From contig JAEWNN010000113.1 of assembly GCA_023457035.1 (NCBI GenBank), positions 1 through 13,801 of the forward strand: a stretch of DNA of 13,801 nt, given 5' to 3'. Shown here piece after piece: positions 7,442-13,187 of this stretch. A program made the position numbers and the translations under genes. The DNA is from Verrucomicrobiota bacterium. GTDB taxonomy: Bacteria > Verrucomicrobiota > Verrucomicrobiia > Opitutales > Opitutaceae. How positions within the stretch are numbered: the first letter of the stretch is position 1; the number at the start of each line of letters is the position of its first letter. Below the pieces are notes generated by a model, which saw only the letters and a program-made list of their open reading frames with translations, had not been told where the DNA came from and searched no databases.

Positions 7442-9112
7442 GTGCTCCTTCCCGTGACTCCCTCCGGCGAGCGCGCCCTCCCACATGGCGCCAAAGCTGC
7501 GTCCCGAGTCGCCGCCGTCGCGGCGGACGCCTCCGACCTGTCCATCTTTTCGGCCGAACGCCTCCGGCTGCTCGAGTCCGCCGTCGTCAACTCCTACGAT
7601 TCCATCGTCATCACCGACACCGGCACGCCCTCCTCGCCGCACCCGCGCATCCTCTTCGTCAACGACGCCTTCACCCGGCTCGCCGGCTACACCGCCGCCG
7701 AGGTGCTCGGCCGCTCGCCCTCGCTGCTCCAGGGCCCGGACAGCGACCGCGCCGAGATCGCCCGCATGCGCTCCTGCCTCGCGCGCGGCGAAGTCTTCAC
7801 GTCCGAGCTGGTCAACTACCGCAAGGACGGCACGCCCTTCCACGTCGAGGTGCGCATCATGCCGATCCGCGCGCCCGACGGCCGCCTCTCCCACTGGATC
7901 GGCGTGCAGCGCGACATCACCGCGCGCATCGAGGCCGCCGCCGAACGCGAACGGCTCGAGGGCCTCCTGCGGGAGAAACAGAAGTTCGAAAGCCTCGGCG
8001 TGCTCGCCGGCGGCATCGCGCACGACTTCAACAACCTGCTCACCATCATCCTCGGCAACGCCTCCCTCGCCCGCGGCAACGCAGGCTCGCCGCAGGCACT
8101 CGAGCAGAACCTGCAGTTCATCGAGTCCGCCGTGCTGCGTGCCGCCGACCTCTGCCGGCAGATGCTCGCCTACTCGGGCAAGGGCCGCTTCGCCGTCCGC
8201 CCCCTCCACCTCAACCCCATCCTGCGCGAGACCGCGGAGCTCGTCCGCGACTCCGCCGCGCATGGGCGCACACTCGAGCTCGAGCTCGCCGACCCGCTGC
8301 CCGCCGTCCGGGCCGACGCCACGCAGCTCAAGCAGGTCGCGATGAACCTGCTGCTCAACGCGGCCGAGGCCACCGAGGCCGTCGCCGGGCGTATCCGCAT
8401 CTCCACTCGCCGCGAACCGCTCGACTCCGCCCGCCTCGCCCGCGCCCGCCTCGGCGCCGAGCTGCCCGCCGGCGACTACCTCGTGCTGGAGGTGGCCGAC
8501 AACGGCTGCGGCATTCCCGCCGAGATCCAGGACCGCCTCTTCGATCCGTTCTTCACCACCAAGTTCACCGGTCGCGGCCTCGGCCTCGCCGCGGTGCTCG
8601 GCATCGTGCGCGCCCACCACGGCGCCATCGAGGTCGAGAGCCGGCCCGGCGAAGGCGCCTGTTTCCGCATCCTCCTGCCCGCCTGCGCCGATCCCGCCGC
8701 GCCCGCCGCCCCGCACCGTGCGGCCACCGCCCTGGCCGGCGCCGGCCGCGTCCTCCTCGTCGCCGACGACGAGCGCGTGCTGCGCGAGACCATCCGCGAT
8801 TTCCTCGTCTCCCTCGGTTTCACGGTCCACCTCGCCGCCGACGGCCGCCAAGCCGTTGCGCTCTTCCGCGCACACCACCGGGAGTTGGCCGCCGTCCTGC
8901 TCGACCTCTCGATGCCCCACCTCGATGGCGCCGCCGCCCATGCCGAGATGCAAAACATCGATTCCACCTGCCCCGTGATCCTCATGAGCGGCTACAGCGA
9001 AGACGAAGCCGTGCAACGGCTCGCCACCCGCGGCATCGCCCGGTTCCTCCAGAAGCCCTTCGCGATGAAGTCGCTCCTCGACGCGCTCGCGGCCGTGCTC
9101 GAGGCCAGGTAG
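7442..9112 (+). CDS. soluble PAS (LOV-like, Cys-less) hybrid histidine kinase with C-terminal REC
   Basis: 556-aa cytoplasmic kinase with no membrane segment. A PAS/PAC domain (about 42-165) reads like a LOV domain: VNDAFTRLAGY, then G90-R-S-P-S-L-L-Q-G98-PDSDR, then ELVNYRKDGTPFHVEV and WIGVQRDIT. In photoactive LOV domains the loop is GRNCRFLQ; here the flavin-binding cysteine position is P93. HisKA follows with G191-I-A-H194-D-F-N-N (H194 phosphoacceptor). The HATPase domain has an N box N302-LLLN306-AAEA, a G1 box D353-NGCGI and a G2 box GRGLGL (377-382). The receiver (435-556) has D442/D443, D488 phosphoacceptor, S516 and K538. GTG 7442 is the longest start; GTG 7454 is possible. There is no in-frame ATG before the PAS domain. 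No response regulator lies nearby; its stop faces the next gene across 27 bp. Confidence 0.95.
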   Translation: MLLPVTPSGERALPHGAKAASRVAAVAADASDLSIFSAERLRLLESAVVNSYDSIVITDTGTPSSPHPRILFVNDAFTRLAGYTAAEVLGRSPSLLQGPDSDRAEIARMRSCLARGEVFTSELVNYRKDGTPFHVEVRIMPIRAPDGRLSHWIGVQRDITARIEAAAERERLEGLLREKQKFESLGVLAGGIAHDFNNLLTIILGNASLARGNAGSPQALEQNLQFIESAVLRAADLCRQMLAYSGKGRFAVRPLHLNPILRETAELVRDSAAHGRTLELELADPLPAVRADATQLKQVAMNLLLNAAEATEAVAGRIRISTRREPLDSARLARARLGAELPAGDYLVLEVADNGCGIPAEIQDRLFDPFFTTKFTGRGLGLAAVLGIVRAHHGAIEVESRPGEGACFRILLPACADPAAPAAPHRAATALAGAGRVLLVADDERVLRETIRDFLVSLGFTVHLAADGRQAVALFRAHHRELAAVLLDLSMPHLDGAAAHAEMQNIDSTCPVILMSGYSEDEAVQRLATRGIARFLQKPFAMKSLLDALAAVLEAR

Positions 9113-9139
9113 GCCCGGCCCCGGCGCTTACGCACCGCC

Positions 9140-9634
9140 TCACCGTCCCTCGGCTTTCGCCGACTCCTCCGCAGCGATACGCCTGATGTGCTGCACGAAG
9201 TCCGGGTCCTCGCCCTCGAGCAACGCCGGCAGCAACCCGCGGAAGTCCTTCCGGCGGCACCAGTCGCGCATGTAGTCCTCCCAACTCATCCACATGCGCT
9301 GGGTCTGCCGTTTCATCTTCTCCTCGTACACCAGCAGATAGGCGCGTTCGAAGATCGAGATCAGCAACTCGAAGAGCACCCGCCGCCGTTCGCGCTGCTC
9401 CTCCGTGAGCGCGCCCTCGTCCGTCTGCGCCCGCATCAATCCCAGGTCCGCGTGCTGCAGCACCACCTTGAGAAACTCCGCGTACTCGTCGGAGAGCCGC
9501 TGGTAGATCTCCTCCTCCTCGCTCTGCCGCTCCCGCCGCTGCTCATAGAGAAACACCGCGATGGCGAACGGCAGGCCCACCACCGTGACGACGTAGGACA
9601 AGGCTTCGAGCCACTCGAGGGGAGTCCATTCCAT
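9140..9634 (-). CDS. conserved-looking small membrane-anchored protein, function unknown
   Basis: 164 aa, not assignable to a named family by eye. One N-terminal membrane segment (about 10-30, ALSYVVTVVGLPFAIAVFLY) is followed by a charged, probably coiled-coil stretch (31-50, rich in E, R and Q). A helical C-terminal domain then carries conserved-looking aromatic and charged motifs: R84-RVLFELLISIFERAYLLVYEEK, M114-WMSWEDYMRDWCRR and GEDPDFVQHIRRIA. The motif density and codon use argue for a real gene. ATG 9634 is used because the frame upstream runs into the heptamer array; no Shine-Dalgarno is seen. It is probably read through from the Nudix gene or driven from the array region. The stop context is CGG-TGA-G, the same as for the two upstream genes. 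Similar proteins may exist in other phyla, but I cannot name them. Confidence 0.8.
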   Translation of the reverse strand: MEWTPLEWLEALSYVVTVVGLPFAIAVFLYEQRRERQSEEEEIYQRLSDEYAEFLKVVLQHADLGLMRAQTDEGALTEEQRERRRVLFELLISIFERAYLLVYEEKMKRQTQRMWMSWEDYMRDWCRRKDFRGLLPALLEGEDPDFVQHIRRIAAEESAKAEGR

Positions 9635-9683
9635 GGCGCCGAAGATGCCCGCCGCCCTCCCCGAGTCGAGCCCCGGCGCCACG

Positions 9684-9739
9684 CCCACCGTCTACCGCCG
9701 ACCGTCCACCGTTCACCGTCCACCGTCCACCATTCACCG
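9684..9739 (-). repeat. heptanucleotide array A (8 units, consensus CGGTGGA)
   Basis: Read on the minus strand, eight consecutive 7-bp units follow the consensus CGGTGGA; the CGGT core is intact in seven of the eight. The first unit is CGGTGAA and contains the stop codon TGA (9736-9734) of the Nudix gene. The array fills most of the gap up to the start of the small membrane protein. Because 7 is not a multiple of 3, it cannot be a protein repeat. Confidence 0.85.
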
Positions 9740-10147
9740 GCCGCGCAGATACGCCTCCACGATCGGCACATCGGCCGGCGCCCAGTCGAGCCCGCGCAAC
9801 TCCGCCGGCGCGCACCACCGCAGCGCCGCGTGCTCCGCCGCGTGTGGCTCGGCGGCCGCGTCGCGCAGCGTCGCCCGAAACGGCGTGAGCGTGATCGCGA
9901 ACTTCCCGTAGTCGTGCACGGCATCGGGTAGCCGCGCGCCGAGCACGATCGCCACGTGCAACTCCTCGTGGATCTCGCGCACCAGCGCCATCTCCGGCGA
10001 TTCGCCGTCCTCGCGTTTCCCACCGGGAAACTCCCACAGCAGCCCCTGCGCCTTGCCCGCCGGTCGCTGCGCGGCGAGCACACGTCCGCCGCGCTCGAGC
10101 AGCGCGCAGACGACGTGGAAATGCGGTTTCGCGACCGGTGCGGACAT
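9734..10147 (-). CDS. mutT: MutT-like Nudix (deoxy)nucleoside triphosphate pyrophosphohydrolase
   Basis: 137-aa single-domain Nudix hydrolase, the usual MutT length. It probably hydrolyses oxidised dNTPs such as 8-oxo-dGTP to the monophosphate, limiting mutagenesis. After HFHVVCALLERGGRVLAAQRP and GLLWEFPGGK comes the Nudix box: G43 starts GKREDGE, and R56-E-I-H-E-E-L-H-V completes it. The catalytic RExxEE core is intact, but the last Gly of the consensus (EExG) is His here. The C-terminal W-C-A-P-A-E-L and DVPIVEAYL segments are MutT-like. ATG 10147 is chosen because family similarity starts within about 10 residues. The frame continues upstream to 10378 only through REP-like DNA, so that extension is rejected. 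The last codons CGG-TGA open heptamer array A. Substrate specificity is inferred. Confidence 0.92.
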   Translation of the reverse strand: MSAPVAKPHFHVVCALLERGGRVLAAQRPAGKAQGLLWEFPGGKREDGESPEMALVREIHEELHVAIVLGARLPDAVHDYGKFAITLTPFRATLRDAAAEPHAAEHAALRWCAPAELRGLDWAPADVPIVEAYLRGR

Positions 10148-10164
10148 GGCCCGCGGTTGTAGAT

Positions 10165-10180
10165 CGCCGCCCCGGCGGCG
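10165..10180. repeat. GC palindrome upstream of the Nudix gene
   Basis: CGCCGCC, CC, then GGCGGCG, 18 nt upstream of the Nudix ATG. It could form a hairpin in the leader or mark the edge of the repeat-rich spacer. Confidence 0.4.
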
Positions 10181-10233
10181 CAACCACCGAGTCCGCGCCG
10201 CGAAGCAACACCCATCCAGATCGCTTCCGGTGG

Positions 10234-10253
10234 CGGGTCGGGCATCCCGCCCG
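10234..10253. repeat. bulged hairpin, REP-like
   Basis: CGGG-T-CGGG, a CAT loop, then CCCGCCCG: an 8-bp stem with one bulged T. It sits between the Nudix start and the inverted repeat pair at 10302-10407, and resembles the compact, imperfect stems of REP elements. Confidence 0.5.
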
Positions 10254-10301
10254 AAATGCGCAAACCCCATTCGGCCCCTCCCGAGCCCATCGGCCCAGCA
10301 C

Positions 10302-10407
10302 CCCGTGGGTCCGGTCTCCGACCGGACGCCCTCGATCCCGCCGACCACACTCGCCTCGCCTTTCACGGCGCCATCCAACGCGACCGGGCAGAGACCGGTC
10401 CTACCGG
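10302..10407. repeat. BIME-like pair of inverted REP-like units
   Basis: Two 41-nt units in opposite orientation (10302/10303-10343 and 10367-10407) align without gaps at about 30 of 41 positions, sharing the core CCGGTCTC. The first also holds a local palindrome CCGGTC, TCC, GACCGG (10311-10325). The 23-nt spacer carries no gene. Together they could fold as one long hairpin. The layout is that of enterobacterial BIMEs, but no REP-associated tyrosine transposase is in the window. The Nudix reading frame is open through this block by chance. Confidence 0.65.
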
Positions 10408-10460
10408 CAAATCAACACACGCCCCCTCCGCGCCCTGCCAAACAGCTCTTTCGTCTCAAC

Positions 10461-10530
10461 GTCACCAGCCACCGTTCACCGGTCACTGGCAACCGGCAAC
10501 TGGCCACAGGCAACCGGCAACCGCTCACCG
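10461..10530 (-). repeat. heptanucleotide array B (10 units, consensus CGGTTGC/CGGTGAC)
   Basis: Read on the minus strand, ten 7-bp units run without phase slip from 10530 to 10461. The first, CGGTGAG, contains the TGA stop (10527-10525) of the MBL-fold hydrolase gene. Later units are mostly CGGTTGC, with CAGT, CTGT and TGGT variants. It has the same strand, the same period and the same stop-codon phase as array A, but a different consensus at positions 5-7. Confidence 0.85.
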
Positions 10531-11559
10531 CACCGCGACCGTCTCCCCCACCGCGAGCGTGCGGAACTGCTCCGGCAGCACGCCACGGGCGGCGAGCGTG
10601 TCGGCCAGCAACACCGGCGGTTCGCGCAGCGGCTCCTCGGTCAGCACGAACGTGCCCCAGTGCATCGCGAGCGACTGCCGCGCGCCGATGAGCTGGTGGA
10701 TCTCCACGGCGTCGGCCGCGGTGCAATGGACGGGCGTCATCACCCAGCGCGGCTGGTACGCGCCGATGGGCAGCAGGGCGACATCGACTCCGCCCGTCGC
10801 GCGCAACCACGCGCCGAGTTCGCCGAAGAACGGCGCCATCCCGGTGTCGCCCGCGAAGTAGATTCGTTTCCCCGCGACCTCGAGCAGCCAGCCGCACCAG
10901 AGCGTCTGATTGCGGTCCTTGCCCGTGCGCGCCGAGAAATGCAGCGCGGGCAACGCCGTGAGCTTCGCGCCCGCCACCGCGAGCGTCTCGCCCCACTCGG
11001 CCTCATGCACACGACCGCCGGTCTTGCGTCCGACGAACTGCGCCAGCCCCGCCGGCGTCACGTAGGCCGAAGCGTCACCGAGTCGCCGCAATGTGGGCAC
11101 ATCGCAGTGGTCGTAGTGAGAGTGGCTCACCAGCACGAGGTCGATGCGCGGGAGCTTCTCGAACGGAATCCCCGGCGGCGTGCGTCGCCGCAGCATCGGC
11201 CACGGCACCGGTGAACAGTACTTCGACCAGATCGGATCGGTGAGGATGTTCAGCCCGCCGACCTGGATGAGCCACGTCGCGTGCCCGACCCAGGTGAACT
11301 GCATCCCGTCTGTCGGTGGCGCCGCGATCCGCGCGAGCTCCGGCGCCACAACAGGCGCCGCCCCCGCCGGCACGCGCGAGCGCTCGACCGCCGGCTGCTC
11401 CTTCGGCCCGAGCCGCAGCCCCCACTTCAGAATCTGGGTCGGCTCCGGTGGCTTCACTCCTCCGATATTCTGATAGCGCCCCGTCTTCAGGTCGCGCTGG
11501 GCGCGGAGGGCGTCGGGATAGGCGGGGGAGCTATCTCCTGCTGCGCGGTTGTCGGTCAT
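10525..11559 (-). CDS. MBL-fold metallohydrolase, NAPE-PLD/RomA type
   Basis: 344-aa metallo-beta-lactamase-fold hydrolase of the group that includes N-acylphosphatidylethanolamine phospholipase D and RomA-type proteins (known for the family). Metal ligands are visible in order: V144-S-H146-S-H148-Y-D150-H151, A206-L-H207-FSART, A236-G-D238-T and M299-H300-WGTF. The segment Q87-FTWVGHATWLIQVGGLNILTDPIWS is highly typical. The N-terminal 85 residues (KTGRYQNIGGVKPP and so on) match the extended N-terminus of this group. The physiological substrate is unknown; a phospholipid-type phosphodiester is a reasonable guess only. ATG 11559 lies 7 nt after the stop of the TM protein, so translation is probably coupled. 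An upstream extension to 11718 would overlap that gene and is rejected. The gene ends GTG-CGG-TGA, opening heptamer array B. Confidence 0.92.
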   Translation of the reverse strand: MTDNRAAGDSSPAYPDALRAQRDLKTGRYQNIGGVKPPEPTQILKWGLRLGPKEQPAVERSRVPAGAAPVVAPELARIAAPPTDGMQFTWVGHATWLIQVGGLNILTDPIWSKYCSPVPWPMLRRRTPPGIPFEKLPRIDLVLVSHSHYDHCDVPTLRRLGDASAYVTPAGLAQFVGRKTGGRVHEAEWGETLAVAGAKLTALPALHFSARTGKDRNQTLWCGWLLEVAGKRIYFAGDTGMAPFFGELGAWLRATGGVDVALLPIGAYQPRWVMTPVHCTAADAVEIHQLIGARQSLAMHWGTFVLTEEPLREPPVLLADTLAARGVLPEQFRTLAVGETVAVR

Positions 11560-11566
11560 CAATAGA

Positions 11567-12028
11567 TCAGCTCGGAGGATCTCCAGCCATGTCCGGGTAT
11601 AAAACCACAAAGAACAGGCGCTGTGCCTCCGGATCATATGCCAGCTCCCAGCGATTGTGCGGAGACCGACCGACACAGCGGTACACGCCTTGTCTCTGCA
11701 CAAACCAAGCAGGATCAATCCCGAGGTCAGAGTTCAGCGGGAACTCCGATGAAATGCTGAAGCCATACCGTGTCAGGAACACCGACTCTTCTGCCTTTGG
11801 GATCCTCAATCGGCCGGACAAACAGAACTCTCGCGGATGAGCGGTTTCGACTTCGAAATATCCAGCCGGCAGCTTGATGCCGCTCACACGCTCAAAATAG
11901 CTGATGTTGTCTTCGGCTCCACAGCCACGGAGCCACAAGATGGCCGCGCTCAGAAGCAGCAGCACACCAAGCCCACCAACCAGCAGCAGGCACTTGATCG
12001 TTCGCCGCATAGTTTTCGCGCCGCCCAT
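11567..12028 (-). CDS. single-TM or lipoprotein-like hypothetical protein, low GC
   Basis: 153 aa, no family recognised. The N-terminus MRRTIKCLLLVGGLGVLLLLSAAILWLRGCGAED gives one strong membrane segment (about 12-32). The L-R-G-C that follows resembles a lipobox, but Arg at -2 is atypical. The remaining 115 residues look like a small soluble extracytoplasmic domain (YFERVSGIKLP, EVETAHPREFCLSGRLRIP, GVYRCVGRSPHNRWELAYDP, LFFVVLYPD). Its ATG shares the A with the TGA of the methyltransferase gene (TGATG), with a GAGG six nt before it, so it is translationally coupled. A second ATG at 12010 is possible. Hand counts of four 60-nt lines give about 52-63% GC, against roughly 67-77% in neighbours, which suggests recent acquisition. 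Confidence 0.75.
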   Translation of the reverse strand: MGGAKTMRRTIKCLLLVGGLGVLLLLSAAILWLRGCGAEDNISYFERVSGIKLPAGYFEVETAHPREFCLSGRLRIPKAEESVFLTRYGFSISSEFPLNSDLGIDPAWFVQRQGVYRCVGRSPHNRWELAYDPEAQRLFFVVLYPDMAGDPPS

Positions 12029-12831
12029 CACTCCCCTCGCTGCCGCACCGCCTCGAAGAGCGTGATGATCGTGGCCATCGCCACGTTGAGCGAATCGGCC
12101 TGGCCGGCCATGGGGATGCGGATGCGGGCGTCGGCCTCCTTCAACCAGAAGTCGCTCAAGCCGTACTGCTCGCTGCCCATGAGCAGCGCCACCGAGCCGG
12201 TGAGGTCCGTCTTTGTGTAGAGTTCGGTCGCCGAGGGCGTTGTCGCCACGACGCGGATTCCCTTGGCGCGCAGGAACGCGTGCACCTCCTCCGTCGTCGC
12301 GATCGCCACCGGCATCGCAAACAACACGCCGGTCGAGGAGCGGACGACGTTGGGATTGAAGAGATCCGTCACCGGGTCGCACACGATCACGGCGTCGACC
12401 CCGGCGGCGTCGGCGCTGCGCAGGATGGTGCCGAGGTTGCCCGGCTTCTCGATGGCCTCGACCACGAGCAGGAACGGGGGATTGGACAGCTCCAACTCCT
12501 CGAGCTTCGTGCGCCATTGCGGGATCAGGGCGAGCAGGCCGTCGGGCCGTTCGCGGTAGGCGACCTTGGCGAAAGCGTCCTTCGAGAGCTCGAAGACCCG
12601 CGCGCCGGCGGCCTCGGCGCGGGCGATGAGCGCGGGCTCGTTCTCGCCGAGGAACCAGTCGGGCGAGACGTAGAACTCCACCGGCTTCGCGCCCTGGTCG
12701 AGCGCGCGCAGGATCTCGCGGTAGCCCTCGACGATGAACACGCCGGCCTCGTCGCGTTCGCGCCGCTCGCGCAGGCGGACGAGCTGCTTGATGCGCGGAT
12801 TCTGGAGGCTGGTGAGGCGTTCGGCGGGCAT
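12028..12831 (-). CDS. TrmH/SpoU family rRNA (23S) 2'-O-ribose methyltransferase
   Basis: 267-aa SPOUT enzyme that transfers methyl from SAM to a ribose 2'-OH of RNA, most likely 23S rRNA by family resemblance (RlmB/TsnR-like). The N-terminal substrate-binding domain (1-110) begins with L7-TSLQNPRIKQLVRLRERRERDEAGVFIVEG, typical of the group. The knotted catalytic domain has motif 1 E128-KPGNLGTILRSADAAG (N132, R138), motif 2 L216-LMGSEQYGLS and motif 3 I238-PMAGQADSLNVAMA. ATG 12831 fits the family start; the frame is open to 13026, but only through hairpin-rich repeat DNA. No Shine-Dalgarno is present. It is first in a three-gene unit: the next ORF overlaps its stop by one nucleotide. The exact rRNA position methylated cannot be read from the sequence. 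Confidence 0.94.
   Translation of the reverse strand: MPAERLTSLQNPRIKQLVRLRERRERDEAGVFIVEGYREILRALDQGAKPVEFYVSPDWFLGENEPALIARAEAAGARVFELSKDAFAKVAYRERPDGLLALIPQWRTKLEELELSNPPFLLVVEAIEKPGNLGTILRSADAAGVDAVIVCDPVTDLFNPNVVRSSTGVLFAMPVAIATTEEVHAFLRAKGIRVVATTPSATELYTKTDLTGSVALLMGSEQYGLSDFWLKEADARIRIPMAGQADSLNVAMATIITLFEAVRQRGE
12031..12040 (-). promoter_or_regulatory. Shine-Dalgarno inside the methyltransferase 3' end, before the TGATG overlap
   Basis: GCGAGGGGAG lies directly before TGATG, inside the last codons of the methyltransferase. It supports the ATG at 12028 as the start of the TM protein and re-initiation after termination. Confidence 0.6.
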
Positions 12832-12918
12832 GTGGCGACAGCAGGGAAACAACCCCCGCCCGACCGAGCAAGCCATGACCGGCGAGCCGCTCGCAGACAC
12901 CGACGCTTGCGGGTGGAG

Positions 12919-12936
12919 GCGCTTGCCCCCAAGCGC
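12919..12936. repeat. hairpin with TTGGGGGCAA loop (minus orientation)
   Basis: GCGCTTG, CCCC, then CAAGCGC: a 7-bp stem. Its minus-strand top (CTTGGGGGCAAG) matches the plus-strand top of the hairpin at 13011-13032 (GTTGGGGGCAAC), so the two look like inverted copies of one element. Confidence 0.55.
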
Positions 12937-12961
12937 GTCATGCACTCCGCCCCGCCGCAGG

Positions 12962-12977
12962 CACGAGATCACTCGTG
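12962..12977. repeat. hairpin CACGAG-ATCA-CTCGTG
   Basis: A perfect 6-bp stem with a 4-nt loop in the spacer upstream of the methyltransferase; the first of three consecutive stems. Confidence 0.45.
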
Positions 12978-12984
12978 GACGATA

Positions 12985-13003
12985 GTGGGCCAATCCTGCC
13001 CAC
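12985..13003. repeat. hairpin GTGGGC-CAATCCT-GCCCAC
   Basis: A perfect 6-bp stem with a 7-nt loop, 7 nt after the preceding hairpin and 7 nt before the next. The even spacing suggests one composite structured element. Confidence 0.45.
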
Positions 13004-13010
13004 GCCCGCA

Positions 13011-13032
13011 ACGGCGTTGGGGGCAACGCCGT
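13011..13032. repeat. hairpin with TTGGGGGCAA loop (plus orientation)
   Basis: ACGGCGTTG, GGGG, then CAACGCCGT: a perfect 9-bp stem and the strongest hairpin of the cluster. See the inverted relative at 12919-12936. Confidence 0.6.
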
Positions 13033-13089
13033 CGAGCTCGGTCAACCGAATCGGGAAAGCTCAATACAGCTCCGGACATCGGGTGCGCC

Positions 13090-13187
13090 CGCCGCCCTCC
13101 ATCATCCGCCCTCCGTTCTCAGTCCTCTGTCGTCCGTCCCTCCGCCATTCCGCATTCCGAAATCCGCAATCCGCAGTTCTCTCACTT
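13090..13187 (-). repeat. heptanucleotide array C (degenerate, CGGATTG/CGGAATG)
   Basis: Read on the minus strand, it starts with AAGTGAG (13187-13181), which contains the TGA stop of the HAD gene, and continues through AGAACTG, CGGATTG, CGGATTT and two CGGAATG units. After a phase slip near 13145 it continues as more degenerate GGCGGAT/GATGGAG-like units to about 13090. It has the same strand sense, the same stop-codon phase and the same period as arrays A and B, but a different consensus and more decay. Confidence 0.7.

Noticed and set aside
6211..9186. A 991-codon plus-strand frame across tcdA and the PAS kinase
   Set aside because: Arg/Pro/Ala-rich shadow; both overlapping genes have intact family motifs in other frames.
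9684..9739. CRISPR-like array
   Set aside because: Units are 7 bp with no spacers and no cas genes nearby; this is a simple tandem repeat.
10148..10378. N-terminal extension of the Nudix protein
   Set aside because: The frame is open but passes through REP-like repeats; the Nudix domain starts right after the ATG at 10147.
11560..11718. N-terminal extension of the MBL hydrolase
   Set aside because: It would overlap the TM protein gene, and the extra residues do not resemble the family; ATG 11559 sits 7 nt after that gene's stop.
11909..11935. Confident lipobox in the low-GC protein
   Set aside because: L-R-G-C has Arg at -2, which is rare in lipoproteins; kept only as a possibility.
12832..13026. 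N-terminal extension of the rRNA methyltransferase
   Set aside because: Lies in the hairpin cluster; family homology starts at the ATG at 12831.
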